Source: Streptomyces sp. SCL15-4 (GTDB lineage: Bacteria; Actinomycetota; Actinomycetes; Streptomycetales; Streptomycetaceae). From it: DNA of 64,000 bases. The notes below the pieces were generated by a model. It worked only from the letters and a program-made list of their open reading frames with translations, was not told the DNA's origin and searched no databases. Positions 26,215 through 35,300 of the stretch are shown one piece after another (position 1 is the stretch's first letter; each line of letters starts with the position of its first letter). A program made the position numbers and the translations under genes. The DNA lies in contig NZ_JAOBTQ010000001.1 of the NCBI RefSeq assembly GCF_033366695.1, positions 7,440,001-7,504,000 on the forward strand, given 5' to 3'.

Positions 26215-26772
26215 ATGGCCACCGTCCTGTCCGTCTCCGGCAGCCCCTCCGCCTCCTCCCGCACCAGTCTCCTGCTGCGCCACCTGGACCGGCGGCTCGT
26301 CACCCAGGGGCACGAGGTGATCCCGCTCGACGTCCGCGCCGTCCCGGCCGAGGCCCTGCTCGGTGCGGACTTCCGGCACCCCGCCATCGTCGAGGCCACC
26401 GAGCTGTTCGCCCGCGCCGACGGCGTCGTGGTCGGCACCCCCGTCTACAAGGCGTCGTACTCCGGTGTGCTCAAGGCGCTGCTGGACCTGCTCCCGCAGT
26501 ACGCGCTCACCGGCAAGACCGTGCTGCCGCTGGCCACCGGCGGCTCCCGGGCACATGTCCTCGCCATCGACTACGCCCTGCGGCCGGTGCTGAACTCCAT
26601 GGGTGCCGCGCACATAGTCCAGGGCTGGTTCACCCTCGACAAAGACATCACCGTGCGGGAGGACGGCTCTCTGACCGTCGCACCGGCCACCGCCGAGGCC
26701 CTGGCACAGGTGGTGGACCAGTTCGCCGCCGCCCTGGACCGCACGCCGGTGCTGGCCGCGACGGCGAGCTGA
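26215..26772 (+). CDS. ssuE: NADPH-dependent FMN reductase (SsuE/MsuE-like)
   Basis: A 185-residue flavodoxin-fold reductase that should supply FMNH2 to the monooxygenase encoded next. The phosphate loop SVSGSPSASSRT is at residues 5-16, the family motif GVVVGTPVYKASYSGVLKALLD at about 75-96 is read here in parts (VVVGTPVYKASYSG and VLKALLDLLP), and LPLATGGS follows. Length fits SsuE/MsuE proteins. The start ATG 26215 has no good ribosome site, only ACGAG; in-frame sequence is open back to 26071, but that part overlaps the attenuator and is not conserved-looking. It is preceded by a Cys leader and attenuator. Confidence 0.85.
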   Translation: MATVLSVSGSPSASSRTSLLLRHLDRRLVTQGHEVIPLDVRAVPAEALLGADFRHPAIVEATELFARADGVVVGTPVYKASYSGVLKALLDLLPQYALTGKTVLPLATGGSRAHVLAIDYALRPVLNSMGAAHIVQGWFTLDKDITVREDGSLTVAPATAEALAQVVDQFAAALDRTPVLAATAS

Positions 26773-27002
26773 GCGGACCGGCCGCGGCCGGCGGCGGGGG
26801 GTGCGTGCCGGGGCCGGCGGCTGCCGGGCCGGGGCCTGCCGCGTTCCGTGCCGCTCGCCGGCCCGTCGTGTGCCGAAGACACCGCGTTCCGCGCCGGTGG
26901 CCGCCCGGTCCGCCGGTGCCGGCCTCACGGGACACCCGCGCCCCGAGCCCGCGGGTACGCGCCCATCCACCCCACGGACCCCAGCGATCATGGAGACCCC
27001 TC

Positions 27003-28145
27003 GTGTCCCTCACCTTCCACTGGTTCCTGCCCACCAACGGCGACAGCCGCCATGTGGTCGGCGGCGGCCACGGCACCCCGGCGACCGCCTCCGGCCGGGA
27101 CCGGCCCCCGACCGTCGCCTATCTGAGCCAGATCGCGCGGGCCGCCGAGGAACTGGGCTTCGCGGCCGCGCTCACCCCGACCGGCGCCTGGTGCGAGGAC
27201 GCGTGGCTGACCACCGCCATGGTCAGTCAGCACACCGAACGGCTGAAGTTCCTCGTCGCCTTCCGGCCCGGTTTCGTCTCGCCGACGCTCGCCGCGCAGA
27301 TGGCGACCACCTTCCAGCGGCAGACCGGGGGACGGCTGCTGCTCAACGTCGTCACCGGCGGCGAGAGCCGGGAGCAGCGGGCCTACGGCGACTTCCTCGA
27401 CAAGGACGCCAGGTACCGCCGTACCGGTGAATTCCTGCATGTCGTACGGGAATTGTGGGAGGGCAAGGGCGTCGATCTGCACGGGGAGCACCTGCGGGTC
27501 GAGGACGCGCGGCTGAGCCGGGTGCCCGATCCGGTGCCCGAGGTGTACTTCGGCGGCTCCTCGCCGGCCGCGGGGGAGGTCGCGGCCCGGTACGCCGACG
27601 TCTACCTCACCTGGGGCGAGCCGCCCGCGCAGGTCGCCGGGAAGATCGCCTGGATCCGCCGGCTCGCCGCCGCGCGCGGCCGTACCCCGCGCTTCGGGAT
27701 CCGGCTGCACGTGATCACCCGGGACACGGCGGAACAGGCCTGGGCGGAGGCGGACCGGCTGCTCGCCGGGTTCGACCCGGAGACGGTCCGGGCCGTGCAG
27801 GAGGGACTGGCCCGCAGCGAGTCGGAGGGGCAGCGGCGCATGCTCGCGCTGCACGGCGGTGGCCGGGACGGGCTGGAGATCCACCCCAACCTGTGGGCCG
27901 GCATCGGGCTGGTGCGCGGCGGCGCGGGAACGGCGCTGGTCGGCAGTCATGAGGAGGTGGCCGAGCGGATCAAGGAGTACCACGCCCTCGGCATCGACGA
28001 GTTCGTCCTCTCCGGCTATCCGCATCTGGAGGAGGCCTACTGGTTCGGCGAGGGCGTCCTGCCCCGGCTCGCCGCGCAGGGCTTGTGGGCCCACCCCCAC
28101 GGGCCGGCGTCCGCCGCACCCGCGGAGGTACCGCTCGCGATCTGA
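27003..28145 (+). CDS. ssuD: FMNH2-dependent alkanesulfonate monooxygenase (SsuD-like)
   Basis: A 380-residue LLM-class flavin-dependent monooxygenase that cleaves C-S bonds of alkanesulfonates to release sulfite. The opening SLTFHWFLPTNGDSRHVVG, the TGAWCEDAWLT segment, the FRPGFVSPTLAAQMATTFQ helix and the LLLNVVTGGES strand are typical of SsuD. The start is a GTG at 27003 with GGAG seven bases away. It lies 230 bases after ssuE, a spacing without a visible terminator, so the two are probably co-transcribed under the leader control. No sulfonate ABC transporter genes are adjacent, unlike the classical ssuEADCB layout; they must be elsewhere. Confidence 0.88.
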   Translation: MSLTFHWFLPTNGDSRHVVGGGHGTPATASGRDRPPTVAYLSQIARAAEELGFAAALTPTGAWCEDAWLTTAMVSQHTERLKFLVAFRPGFVSPTLAAQMATTFQRQTGGRLLLNVVTGGESREQRAYGDFLDKDARYRRTGEFLHVVRELWEGKGVDLHGEHLRVEDARLSRVPDPVPEVYFGGSSPAAGEVAARYADVYLTWGEPPAQVAGKIAWIRRLAAARGRTPRFGIRLHVITRDTAEQAWAEADRLLAGFDPETVRAVQEGLARSESEGQRRMLALHGGGRDGLEIHPNLWAGIGLVRGGAGTALVGSHEEVAERIKEYHALGIDEFVLSGYPHLEEAYWFGEGVLPRLAAQGLWAHPHGPASAAPAEVPLAI

Positions 28146-28165
28146 CCGACGGCGCGCGTTCCCGC

Positions 28166-29293
28166 TCAGCCGCTCCGCCCCCCGGCGTCGCCCGGCGCCC
28201 CGCCCAGCGCCCGCAGATGGGCCTCGCGCGACTCGGCGGTCTGGCCCTGCACCAGGAGGAACAACGCCTCCCGGGCGAGGCGCTGGGCGCGGCTCGTCAG
28301 GGCCATGGCGCGGCCGCCGCCGGCCACCACCGCCGCCGTGGTCGCCGTACGCAGCAGCTCGTAGGCCCGCGCGCGCACCGCCAGCCGCTCCCGCACCCAG
28401 GCGTCCACCGCTCCGGGCCCCGTCCCGGCTTCCGGTCCGGTCCCGTTCCCGCGCGGACCCGTCCATCCCTCGGGCACCGGACCGTCCGCCAGTTCGTACG
28501 CCCTGCCGCGGATCCCGGCGAGGCGGGCGCGGAGCGGGGCGGCCGTGTCCGCGTCCAGGAGGGAGAGCGCGGCCCGCGTCACGCCGAAGACCGCGGGGCT
28601 GGTGTGCAGGGTCCTGGCCCGGTCGCCGGCGGCCCAGCGGTCGTACGGCGTGCGCAGCGCCACCGACTCCGCGGGCAGCCACAGGCCGTCCAGTTCCAGG
28701 GACACCGTGCGCGCGGCGGTGAGGGCCGCCAGCCGCATCGGTGCCGAGGCCCGCAGCCCCGGCCGCTCGCGGGCCTCGGTGAAGGCGGACAGCACCTCGC
28801 CGGAGTCGGTCACCCCGGCCAGCAGCATCACGTCGTTCAGGCCCCAGCCGGTGTACCAGGGCACCGTCCCGTCGAACCGCCAGCCGCCGCGCTCCGGCCG
28901 GACCCGCACCGGACGGTGCGGAGCCGACCGCACATGCGCGTACGCCACGCCCGACAGCAACTCCCCTCGGGACAGCGGGCCGAGCAGCCGCTCCCGCACC
29001 GGGTGACCGCTGTGCGCCAGGATCTGCACCGGCGTGTGGTGCTGGGTCTGCACGAACCAGGTCGCACAGCACGCCCCGGACAGGATCTCCGCGACCTCCC
29101 GCGCCACGGCGGCCGGCGCTCCCGCACCCCCGTGCTCCACCGGCGCGCTCACCCCGAGCAGACCCGACCGCTTCACCGCCCCGACATGCCCCGGTGGCAC
29201 CCCCTCCTGGTCGACCCGCTCGGCCTCGGGGAGGAGCAGGTCCGCGGCGAGCCGGCGGGCGCTGACGACGAGGGGATGCCGAGTGAGATCCAT
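28166..29293 (-). CDS. Acyl-CoA-dehydrogenase-family flavoprotein (SfnB/DszC-like context)
   Basis: A 375-residue protein with the acyl-CoA dehydrogenase fold: helical N-terminus, beta domain with WYTGWGLNDVMLLAGVTD, and C-terminal helices. The central W-F-V-Q-T-Q-H segment replaces the usual FAD-contact loop. Its end is 20 bases from the stop of ssuD, convergently. Members of this fold beside sulfonate monooxygenases often act as FMNH2-dependent oxygenases on sulfones or sulfur heterocycles (SfnB, DszC), which I infer from context only. A beta-oxidation dehydrogenase is the alternative; the usual catalytic Glu in the last third is not evident to me. Start ATG 29293. Confidence 0.7.
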   Translation of the reverse strand: MDLTRHPLVVSARRLAADLLLPEAERVDQEGVPPGHVGAVKRSGLLGVSAPVEHGGAGAPAAVAREVAEILSGACCATWFVQTQHHTPVQILAHSGHPVRERLLGPLSRGELLSGVAYAHVRSAPHRPVRVRPERGGWRFDGTVPWYTGWGLNDVMLLAGVTDSGEVLSAFTEARERPGLRASAPMRLAALTAARTVSLELDGLWLPAESVALRTPYDRWAAGDRARTLHTSPAVFGVTRAALSLLDADTAAPLRARLAGIRGRAYELADGPVPEGWTGPRGNGTGPEAGTGPGAVDAWVRERLAVRARAYELLRTATTAAVVAGGGRAMALTSRAQRLAREALFLLVQGQTAESREAHLRALGGAPGDAGGRSG

Positions 29294-29469
29294 ACCGGAG
29301 ATTCTTCCGGTTCCGCGGACGGTGTATCCGCACGGTGTACCCGCGCGGCACGGGCCGTCCCGGGCCCGGCGTGACCCTCGTCACCCCGGGGGTGCCGCCG
29401 GAATGAACTTGAGGACATGAAAGGTTGCCAAATGCATCCGACTGTCCGTACGTGATCCATCGAGGCACC

Positions 29470-30792
29470 GTGAACCACTCCCTGCCCGAGCAGCCCGCCG
29501 AGATCGTGGCCCGGCTGCGCGCCACCTTCGCCACCGGCCGCACGAAGTCCGTCGACTGGCGTACCGGCCAGCTGCGCCGGCTGCGCGCCCTGCTCACGGA
29601 ACGCGGCGCCGACCTCGCCGCCGCCCTCCGCGCCGACCTCGGCAAGAGCGGCACCGAGGCCCGTCGCACCGAGATCGACTTCACCGTCCGCGAGATCGAC
29701 CACACGCTGGAGCACCTGGCCGACTGGCTGCGCCCCGAGCCCGCGCCCGTCCCGGCGCACCTGGGTGCCGACGCCACGGCCTGGACGCAGTACGACCCGC
29801 TGGGCGTCGTCCTCGTGATCGCGCCCTGGAACTACCCGGCGCAGCTGCTGCTCGCCCCCATGGTCGGCGCGCTGGCCTCCGGCAACGCGGTGGTCGCCAA
29901 GCCGAGCGAGCTGGCCCCGGCCACCTCCGCCGCGCTGGCCGAACTGATCCCGGCCTATCTGGACCGGGACGCCGTCGCCGTCGTCGAGGGCGGTGTGCCC
30001 GAGACCACGGCCCTGCTGGCCGAGCGCTTCGACCACATCTTCTACACGGGCAACGGCGCCGTCGGCCGTATCGTCATGCGGGCCGCCGCCGAGCACCTCA
30101 CCCCGGTCACCCTCGAACTCGGCGGCAAGTCACCGGTGTTCGTGGACCGCGGCACCGACCCGGAGGTGGTCGCGGACCGGCTCGTCCGCGGCAAGTTCCT
30201 CAACGCGGGCCAGACCTGCGTCGCCCCCGACTACGTCCTGACCGACCCGGAGACCGCGCCCGCCCTGGAAGCCGCGCTGGTCCGCGCGGTCGAGAACCTG
30301 TTCGGCGCCGACCCGGCCCGCTCGCCGGAGTACGGCCGGATCGTCAACGAGCGGCACTTCGACCGGCTGTCCGGCCTGCTCGGCTCCGGCCGGGTCGTCG
30401 TCGGCGGCGTGGGCGACCGGGCGGCGAAGTACCTCGCGCCGACCGTCCTCGCCGACGTCGACCCCGACTCGCCCGTCATGCGGGAGGAGATCTTCGGCCC
30501 CATCCTGCCGATCGTCACCGTGTCCGGGCCGGACGAGGCCATCGCGTTCGTCAACGACCGCGACAAGCCCCTTGCCCTGTACGTCTTCAGCGAGTCGGAC
30601 GAGATCCGCGCGCGCTTCGCAGCCGAGACCTCCTCGGGCGGCCTCGGCCACGGCCTGCCGGTCGCCCATCTCACCGTCTCCGACCTGCCGTTCGGCGGCG
30701 TGGGGGAGAGCGGCATGGGCAACTACCACGGCCGCTACTCCATCGAGACCTTCAGCCACCGCAAGGCGGTCCTGGCGAAGCCGCTGCACTGA
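29470..30792 (+). CDS. Aldehyde dehydrogenase (class 3-like)
   Basis: A 440-residue NAD(P)-dependent aldehyde dehydrogenase. The catalytic Cys lies in [13 protein letters not shown], the general base Glu in [13 protein letters not shown], and the substrate/nucleotide loop in [17 protein letters not shown] is the usual exit motif. The short length (no N-terminal extension) fits the ALDH3 group that oxidises fatty or aromatic aldehydes. The GTG at 29470 has GAGG five bases before it; an in-frame GTG further upstream is possible. It stands alone between a divergent flavoprotein gene and the chitinase gene, which has its own promoter. Confidence 0.88.
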   Translation: MNHSLPEQPAEIVARLRATFATGRTKSVDWRTGQLRRLRALLTERGADLAAALRADLGKSGTEARRTEIDFTVREIDHTLEHLADWLRPEPAPVPAHLGADATAWTQYDPLGVVLVIAPWNYPAQLLLAPMVGALASGNAVVAKPSELAPATSAALAELIPAYLDRDAVAVVEGGVPETTALLAERFDHIFYTGNGAVGRIVMRAAAEHLTPVTLELGGKSPVFVDRGTDPEVVADRLVRGKFLNAGQTCVAPDYVLTDPETAPALEAALVRAVENLFGADPARSPEYGRIVNERHFDRLSGLLGSGRVVVGGVGDRAAKYLAPTVLADVDPDSPVMREEIFGPILPIVTVSGPDEAIAFVNDRDKPLALYVFSESDEIRARFAAETSSGGLGHGLPVAHLTVSDLPFGGVGESGMGNYHGRYSIETFSHRKAVLAKPLH

Positions 30793-30890
30793 CCGTACCG
30801 GCCCCGACTCCGGTACCTGTCAGGGGACTTCGCTCGCCCGTCGGAGGAGTCCGTCCCCGCGGGCGCGCGGTGAACGGCCGGTCCGCACCC

Positions 30891-30919
30891 TTGACTGGTA
30901 CATACCAAAGCGGTTGAGT
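30891..30919 (+). promoter_or_regulatory. Promoter of the GH19 chitinase gene
   Basis: TTGACT (30891-30896), 17 bases, TTGAGT (30914-30919), then the start codon 71 bases later. The operator-like palindrome overlaps the -35 box and the spacer. Confidence 0.5.
30894..30909. promoter_or_regulatory. DasR-like operator (dre) at the chitinase promoter
   Basis: ACTGGTACATACCAAA contains the palindrome TGGTA-CA-TACCA and matches 11 of 16 positions of the DasR consensus as I remember it (ACTGGTCTAGACCAGT). DasR is a GntR-family repressor released by phosphorylated glucosamine and controls chitinase genes in Streptomyces. The position over the -35 box suits repression. Confidence 0.6.
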
Positions 30920-30989
30920 GGGCCCACCCCCCACCACGGCCGCCCCCGACTCCGGCGGGTGCGGCCGTGCCGGACAAAGGAGTTGGTCC

Positions 30990-31697
30990 GTGTCGAGGCA
31001 CCGCATCGCCGCAGCCCTTACCTCCCTCGCCGTCGCCGGTTGCGCCCTGGCGTCCCAGGCGGCGCCGGCCTCCGCCGCCGGTTTCGTGGTGAGCGAGGCG
31101 CAGTTCGACCAGATGTTCCCGAACCGGAACGCGTTCTACACCTACAGCGGTCTGACCGCCGCGCTCGGCGCCTACCCCGCCTTCGCGAACACCGGCAGCG
31201 ACACCGTGAAGAAGCAGGAGGCCGCCGCCTTCCTCGCCAATGTCGGCCACGAGACCGGCGGACTGGTGTACGTCGTCGAGCAGAACACCGCCAACTACCC
31301 TCACTACTGCGACTGGAGCCGCCCCTACGGATGTCCGGCGGGCCAGGCCGCCTACTACGGACGCGGCCCCATCCAGCTCTCCTGGAACTTCAACTACAAG
31401 GCCGCCGGCGACGCGCTCGGCATCGACCTGCTCAACAACCCCGACCTGGTGCGCAACAACGCCTCCGTCGCCTGGAAGACCGGCCTGTGGTACTGGAACA
31501 CGCAGTCCGGGCCCGGCACCATGACCCCGCACAACGCGATGGTGAACGGCGCCGGCTTCGGCCAGACCATCCGCAGCATCAACGGCTCGCTGGAGTGCGA
31601 CGGCAAGAACCCGGCCCAGGTGCAGAGCCGGGTCTCCGCGTACCAGCGCTTCAGCCAGATCCTCGGAGTCTCGCCGGGCGCCAACCTGTACTGCTGA
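30990..31697 (+). CDS. Secreted GH19 chitinase (catalytic domain only)
   Basis: A 235-residue exported chitinase. The signal peptide is residues 1-29 (ending ASAAG), and the GH19 domain follows directly. The catalytic pair is E88 in NVGHETGG and E97 in YVVEQN; YYGRGPIQLSWNFNY and the C-terminal NLYC are family marks. Most Streptomyces GH19 enzymes (ChiF, ChiG) have no or one substrate-binding domain; this one has none, like ChiG. The GTG start at 30990 has AAGGAG at a spacing of eight. It should cut chitin outside the cell and work with csxA on the released glucosamine chains. Expression is likely under DasR. Confidence 0.93.
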   Translation: MSRHRIAAALTSLAVAGCALASQAAPASAAGFVVSEAQFDQMFPNRNAFYTYSGLTAALGAYPAFANTGSDTVKKQEAAAFLANVGHETGGLVYVVEQNTANYPHYCDWSRPYGCPAGQAAYYGRGPIQLSWNFNYKAAGDALGIDLLNNPDLVRNNASVAWKTGLWYWNTQSGPGTMTPHNAMVNGAGFGQTIRSINGSLECDGKNPAQVQSRVSAYQRFSQILGVSPGANLYC

Positions 31698-31731
31698 GGA
31701 CCGGCCGGGTGCCGTGTGCGAGACTCCGCCG

Positions 31732-32637
31732 ATGACCACGCAGAAGATCACCGCGGACGCCTCCGGCACCTTCGCGCTGGGCGACCTGCCCGTCCACCGC
31801 ATCGGGCTCGGCACCATGCGGCTGACGGGCAGCGCCGCCTTCCACCACGGCACCCCCGGCGACCGCGAACGGTCCCTGACCGTGCTGCGCGAGGCCGTCG
31901 CACTCGGCGTGAACCACATCGACACGGCGGCCTTCTACTTCTCCTCGCTGCGCTCCGCCAACGAACTCGTCAACACCGCGCTGTCCCCCTACCCCGACGA
32001 CCTGGTCATCGCCGCCAAGGTCGGTCCCTACCGCGACTACCACGGCGAGTGGGGCGCCTCCGCCCGGCCCGGCGAGCTGCGCGGCCATGTCGAGGAGAAT
32101 CTGCGCCAGCTCGGCCGGGACCACCTCGACGTCGTCTACCTCCGCCGGATGAGTCAGGACTCCATCGCCGAACACTTCGGCGCCCTCGCCGAGTTGCGCA
32201 CGGCCGGCCTCGTCCGGCACCTCGGGATCTCCGGCGTGGAACCCCGGCACCTCGCCGAGGCGCTCGAGATCGCCCCGGTGGTCTGCGTCCAGAACCGGTA
32301 CGCCCTGGACCGCCCCGACCCCGCCGGCGACGAGCTGCTGCGGCTGTGCGGGGAGCACGGCATCGCCTTCGTCCCCTTCTACACCGTGGCCGGCGAGGCG
32401 GGCGAGCACGGCGCCACGGCCGCCCACGACGACGCGGTGCTGTCCGTCGCCCGCGCCCACGGCGTGAGCCCCGCGCAGGTCCGCATCGCCTGGACCCTGC
32501 ACCAGGGCCCGCACGTCCTCGCCATCCCCGGCACCGGCGACCCCGGCCACCTGGCCGACAACGTCGCCGCCGGGGCGCTGCGGTTCACCGACGGGGAACT
32601 GGCCCGGCTCGCCGAGGCCCGCGCCCAGGCCGGCTGA
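31732..32637 (+). CDS. Aldo/keto reductase with altered active-site His
   Basis: A 301-residue NADPH-dependent AKR barrel. The Asp and Tyr of the tetrad appear in HIDTAAFYFSS and the Lys in VIAAKVGPY. The position that normally carries His (Y/L-x-H-R) reads DVVYLRRMS, so His is replaced by Arg or shifted. Some bacterial AKR subgroups (YdbC-like) share this change. C-terminal VLAIPGTGDPGHLADN is the cofactor loop. I prefer the ATG at 31732; the GTG at 31714 is also in frame. It lies 34 bases after the chitinase stop and may be read through from it, although a functional link is not evident. Confidence 0.82.
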   Translation: MTTQKITADASGTFALGDLPVHRIGLGTMRLTGSAAFHHGTPGDRERSLTVLREAVALGVNHIDTAAFYFSSLRSANELVNTALSPYPDDLVIAAKVGPYRDYHGEWGASARPGELRGHVEENLRQLGRDHLDVVYLRRMSQDSIAEHFGALAELRTAGLVRHLGISGVEPRHLAEALEIAPVVCVQNRYALDRPDPAGDELLRLCGEHGIAFVPFYTVAGEAGEHGATAAHDDAVLSVARAHGVSPAQVRIAWTLHQGPHVLAIPGTGDPGHLADNVAAGALRFTDGELARLAEARAQAG

Positions 32638-32718
32638 CCGGCCGGACACGGCCGCGAGGCCCGTACCCGGACCGGCCGTTCGCCGCGGGCCCGGCCGGGC
32701 GGTGCCCGCCGGCCGGTG

Positions 32719-33177
32719 TCACGCCACCCAGGCGCCGTCCCGCATCAGATGCCGGCCGCGCAGCTCGCGCACCCCGTGCCACGCCTGCACCGCGACCGGC
32801 CGCACCTGGAAGAAGACGTACGCCGCACCGTCCGTGCGCGGGTCCCAGCCGGTCTTCGCCGCGAACGCCCCGGCCGCCGCCACCGGCACCTCCGCGGGGC
32901 CGAAGACCCGCACCTCCCCGTCGACCAGCACGACGTCCCGGGTGTCGCCGAGGGCGAGCCGGGTGCGGCCGCCGTCGCGCAGATTGCGGCCCGTCGGGTT
33001 GGTGCCGCGCGTGCACAGCCAGAACGACTCCGCGTGCCAGACGAACCACAGCGGCACCAGGCAGGGCACGCCGTGCGCGTCCGCCGAGGCCACCCAGATG
33101 TCGCTCTCCCGCTCCAGCCGGGCCAGTACGTCGCTCTTGCGCCTGGCCGGGCCGCGGACCGCTTCGTCGATCGTCAT
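32719..33177 (-). CDS. Pyridoxamine-phosphate-oxidase-fold protein (F420/FMN-binding type)
   Basis: A 152-residue split-barrel protein. The segments LARLERESDIWVASAD, VPLWFVWHAESFWLCT, GRNLRDGGRTRLALGD and VLVDGEVRVFG follow the order of the actinobacterial PNPOx-like group that binds F420 or FMN. No partner gene is adjacent. The start ATG 33177 is the first Met after non-coding-like sequence, although the ribosome site is weak. The substrate is unknown. Confidence 0.75.
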   Translation of the reverse strand: MTIDEAVRGPARRKSDVLARLERESDIWVASADAHGVPCLVPLWFVWHAESFWLCTRGTNPTGRNLRDGGRTRLALGDTRDVVLVDGEVRVFGPAEVPVAAAGAFAAKTGWDPRTDGAAYVFFQVRPVAVQAWHGVRELRGRHLMRDGAWVA

Positions 33178-33384
33178 GTCCGGGGACGCTACCGGGACGC
33201 GCCCCGCCGGCACCTCCGCCCCGAGCCGCCCCGCACCCGCGACCCCGGACGTAGGTCCCCGGCCCCATGCGCCCGCGCACGCCGGAGCCCGCCCCGCGCC
33301 CGGCAGGCCACGCCACCCCCCTGACTACGATGGCGTGGACGGCCGTGAGAACCGCACTACGAAGACGGGGTGAGGAACCTCCCC

Positions 33385-33765
33385 ATGACCGACGCCAAGG
33401 GTGAACGCCGGCCGGCCGGCGAACTCGAAGCGAGCGTCCTGGCCGCGCTCTGGGCCGCCGCCGCACCCCAGACACCCGGCGAGGTCCAGTCGAGCCTCGG
33501 CGCCGGCCTCGCCCGTACGACGGTGACGACGATCCTCACCCGGCTGCACGACAAGGGCGTGGTCGACCGGCGGCGCCAGGGCCGGGGCTATGCCTACTTC
33601 CCCGTCCGGGACGCCCAGGACGCCCACGGCCTCACCGCCCGCCGGATGCACGGCGAACTGGACCGGGACAGCGATCGCGAGACGGTGCTCGCCCGCTTCG
33701 TCGCCCAGCTCAGCCCGGACGACGAACGCATCCTGCGCGAGCTGCTCGACTCCGACGGCCGATGA
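33385..33765 (+). CDS. BlaI/MecI-family transcriptional repressor
   Basis: A 126-residue winged-helix repressor. The LARTTVTTILTRLHDKGVVD segment is the recognition helix region of BlaI/MecI, followed by the RRRQGRGYAYFPV wing and a C-terminal dimerisation helix. The next gene starts inside its stop (ATGA overlap at 33762-33765) and encodes the matching M56 protease, so together they form a BlaI/BlaR-like pair. ACTACGA occurs at 33324 and again at 33356, three helical turns apart in front of the gene, and might be the operator half-sites. I use ATG 33385; a GTG at 33370 is in frame. Confidence 0.88.
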   Translation: MTDAKGERRPAGELEASVLAALWAAAAPQTPGEVQSSLGAGLARTTVTTILTRLHDKGVVDRRRQGRGYAYFPVRDAQDAHGLTARRMHGELDRDSDRETVLARFVAQLSPDDERILRELLDSDGR

Positions 33766-34694
33766 CCGTCCTGCTCCTGCTCCCGCTCCCGCTGCTGCTC
33801 CCGTTCGCCCTGCCGTCCCTGGCCCGCCGGGCGCTGGACCGGCTGACCCCGGCGGCCGCGCTGTGGTCCGTGGCGGGCTGCGCGCTGCTGCTCGCCGGCT
33901 GTACGGCGGTGACGCTCGGCGTGCTGCTCCTGCCCGGGCTGCTGAAGCTGCCGTTCCTCGCCGCGCCCGGCGAGCTGGTCCATCCGCTGCGCACCGCTCC
34001 CGCCGCCCTCGTGGTCCCGGCCGCCGCCGCCTCGGCCGGCGCGCTCGCCCGGTGCGGCCGGACCCTCGGCCGCTCGGTACGGGAGCAGGCCCGCGCCTTC
34101 CGGGCGGCCCGCGCCGAGGCCGGCCGCCGGCCCGCCGCCGGCGATCTGTGCGTGGTGGACTCGTCCAGGCCCGACGCCTACGCCCTGCCCGGCCGCCCGC
34201 ACCGGGTCGTCGTCACCACGGCCATGCTGCGCGCCCTGGACGGCCCCGAGCGGGAGGCGCTGCTCGCCCATGAGCGGGCGCACAACGCGGGCGGCCACCA
34301 CTACGCGCTGGCCGCCGCCGAAGTCGCGGCGCACTGCCACCCGGCGCTGCGGCGGGTCCGGGACATTGTCCGGCTCGCGGCCGAGCGCGCCGCGGACGAG
34401 GCCGCCGCCGCCTCGGTCGGCGACCGCCGGCTGACCGCCCGGGCCATCGCCCGCGCGGCCCTCGCCGCCCGGCCCGACGGCCCCGCGCGCCCCGGTTTCG
34501 CCGCCGGCGCCGCCACCGGCCCCGTCCCGCGGCGCGTCCAGGCCCTGCTGGCGGCCCCGCGCCCGCCCGGGGCCCACCGCACGGCCGCCGTGCTCCTCGC
34601 CGCCTGCGCCACCCTGTCCTGCCTGGCCTCGGCCGCCACGGCGGCCGACGTCCACCACCGCGTGGAGGTAGCCCAGGGCGAGGAGAGGCCCTGA
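33762..34694 (+). CDS. M56-family membrane metalloprotease (BlaR1-like, no sensor domain)
   Basis: A 310-residue membrane protein translated by coupling to the repressor gene. Three or four hydrophobic segments lie at about residues 1-20, 33-62, 78-95 and 270-295. The zinc site HERAH is at 170-174 and the third ligand is probably Glu in LAAERAADEAA. It should cleave the BlaI-type repressor when activated. Unlike BlaR1 it has no penicillin-binding sensor domain, so the inducing signal is unknown. Such sensorless pairs are common in actinomycetes. Confidence 0.85.
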   Translation: MTVLLLLPLPLLLPFALPSLARRALDRLTPAAALWSVAGCALLLAGCTAVTLGVLLLPGLLKLPFLAAPGELVHPLRTAPAALVVPAAAASAGALARCGRTLGRSVREQARAFRAARAEAGRRPAAGDLCVVDSSRPDAYALPGRPHRVVVTTAMLRALDGPEREALLAHERAHNAGGHHYALAAAEVAAHCHPALRRVRDIVRLAAERAADEAAAASVGDRRLTARAIARAALAARPDGPARPGFAAGAATGPVPRRVQALLAAPRPPGAHRTAAVLLAACATLSCLASAATAADVHHRVEVAQGEERP

Positions 34695-34870
34695 TCCCGA
34701 CGCCGTGACGGACCGCTCCGCACGACCGGACCGCACAGCCGCTTCCCCAGGGCGCCCACCCTCGCCACCCAGGACTCCGCCCTCGCGTGACGCGCGTAGA
34801 AAGCGGACTGGCGCCCGCAACGTTTTACGTATAACCTCACCGGCTAACCACCCCCCTCCGGAAGGCAGCC

Positions 34871-35266
34871 ATGCGTCGCGTCGCCCTGGTCACCCTCGTC
34901 GTCCACGACTACGACGAGGCGATCCGCTTCTACACCGAGGCCCTGGGATTCCGTCTCGCCGAGGACGCCCCGCGCCCCGACGGCTCCCGCTGGGTCGTCG
35001 TCGAGCCCGGTGGCGACGGAAGCGGCACCGGGCTGCTCCTGGCCCGCGCCAAGGACACCTGCCAGCGCGCCCGGGTCGGCGACCAGACCGGCGGACGCGT
35101 GGGCTTCTTCCTGCACACCGACGACTTCGCCCGCGACCACGCCCGGATGACCGCCGCCGGCGTGACCTTCCTGGAGGAGCCGCGCCACGAGCCGTACGGC
35201 ACGGTCGCCGTCTTCCAGGACCTCTACGGCAACCGCTGGGACCTGCTCCAGCCCGCCGCCCACTGA
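34871..35266 (+). CDS. VOC-family (glyoxalase/bleomycin-resistance fold) protein
   Basis: A 131-residue single VOC domain made of two beta-alpha-beta-beta-beta units. Metal-type positions include H15 near [20 protein letters not shown] in VVVEPGG, H in FFLHTDDF and a D in [12 protein letters not shown]. The substrate is unknown. AAGGC lies a few bases upstream of ATG 34871. It sits 34 bases before the adenosine deaminase gene and may share a transcript with it; the 176 bases upstream contain the A/T-rich patch GTTTTACGTATAACC that could be its promoter. Confidence 0.8.
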   Translation: MRRVALVTLVVHDYDEAIRFYTEALGFRLAEDAPRPDGSRWVVVEPGGDGSGTGLLLARAKDTCQRARVGDQTGGRVGFFLHTDDFARDHARMTAAGVTFLEEPRHEPYGTVAVFQDLYGNRWDLLQPAAH

Positions 35267-35300
35267 CCGCACCGCATCACCAGCCGAGGAACGACACACC

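Noticed and set aside
29417..29455. A 12-codon frame ([12 protein letters not shown]) just before the aldehyde dehydrogenase gene, with one Cys codon.
   Set aside because: It lacks the R-R-x-H-V-D-L pattern of sulfur leader peptides and the next gene is not a sulfur gene; likely chance.
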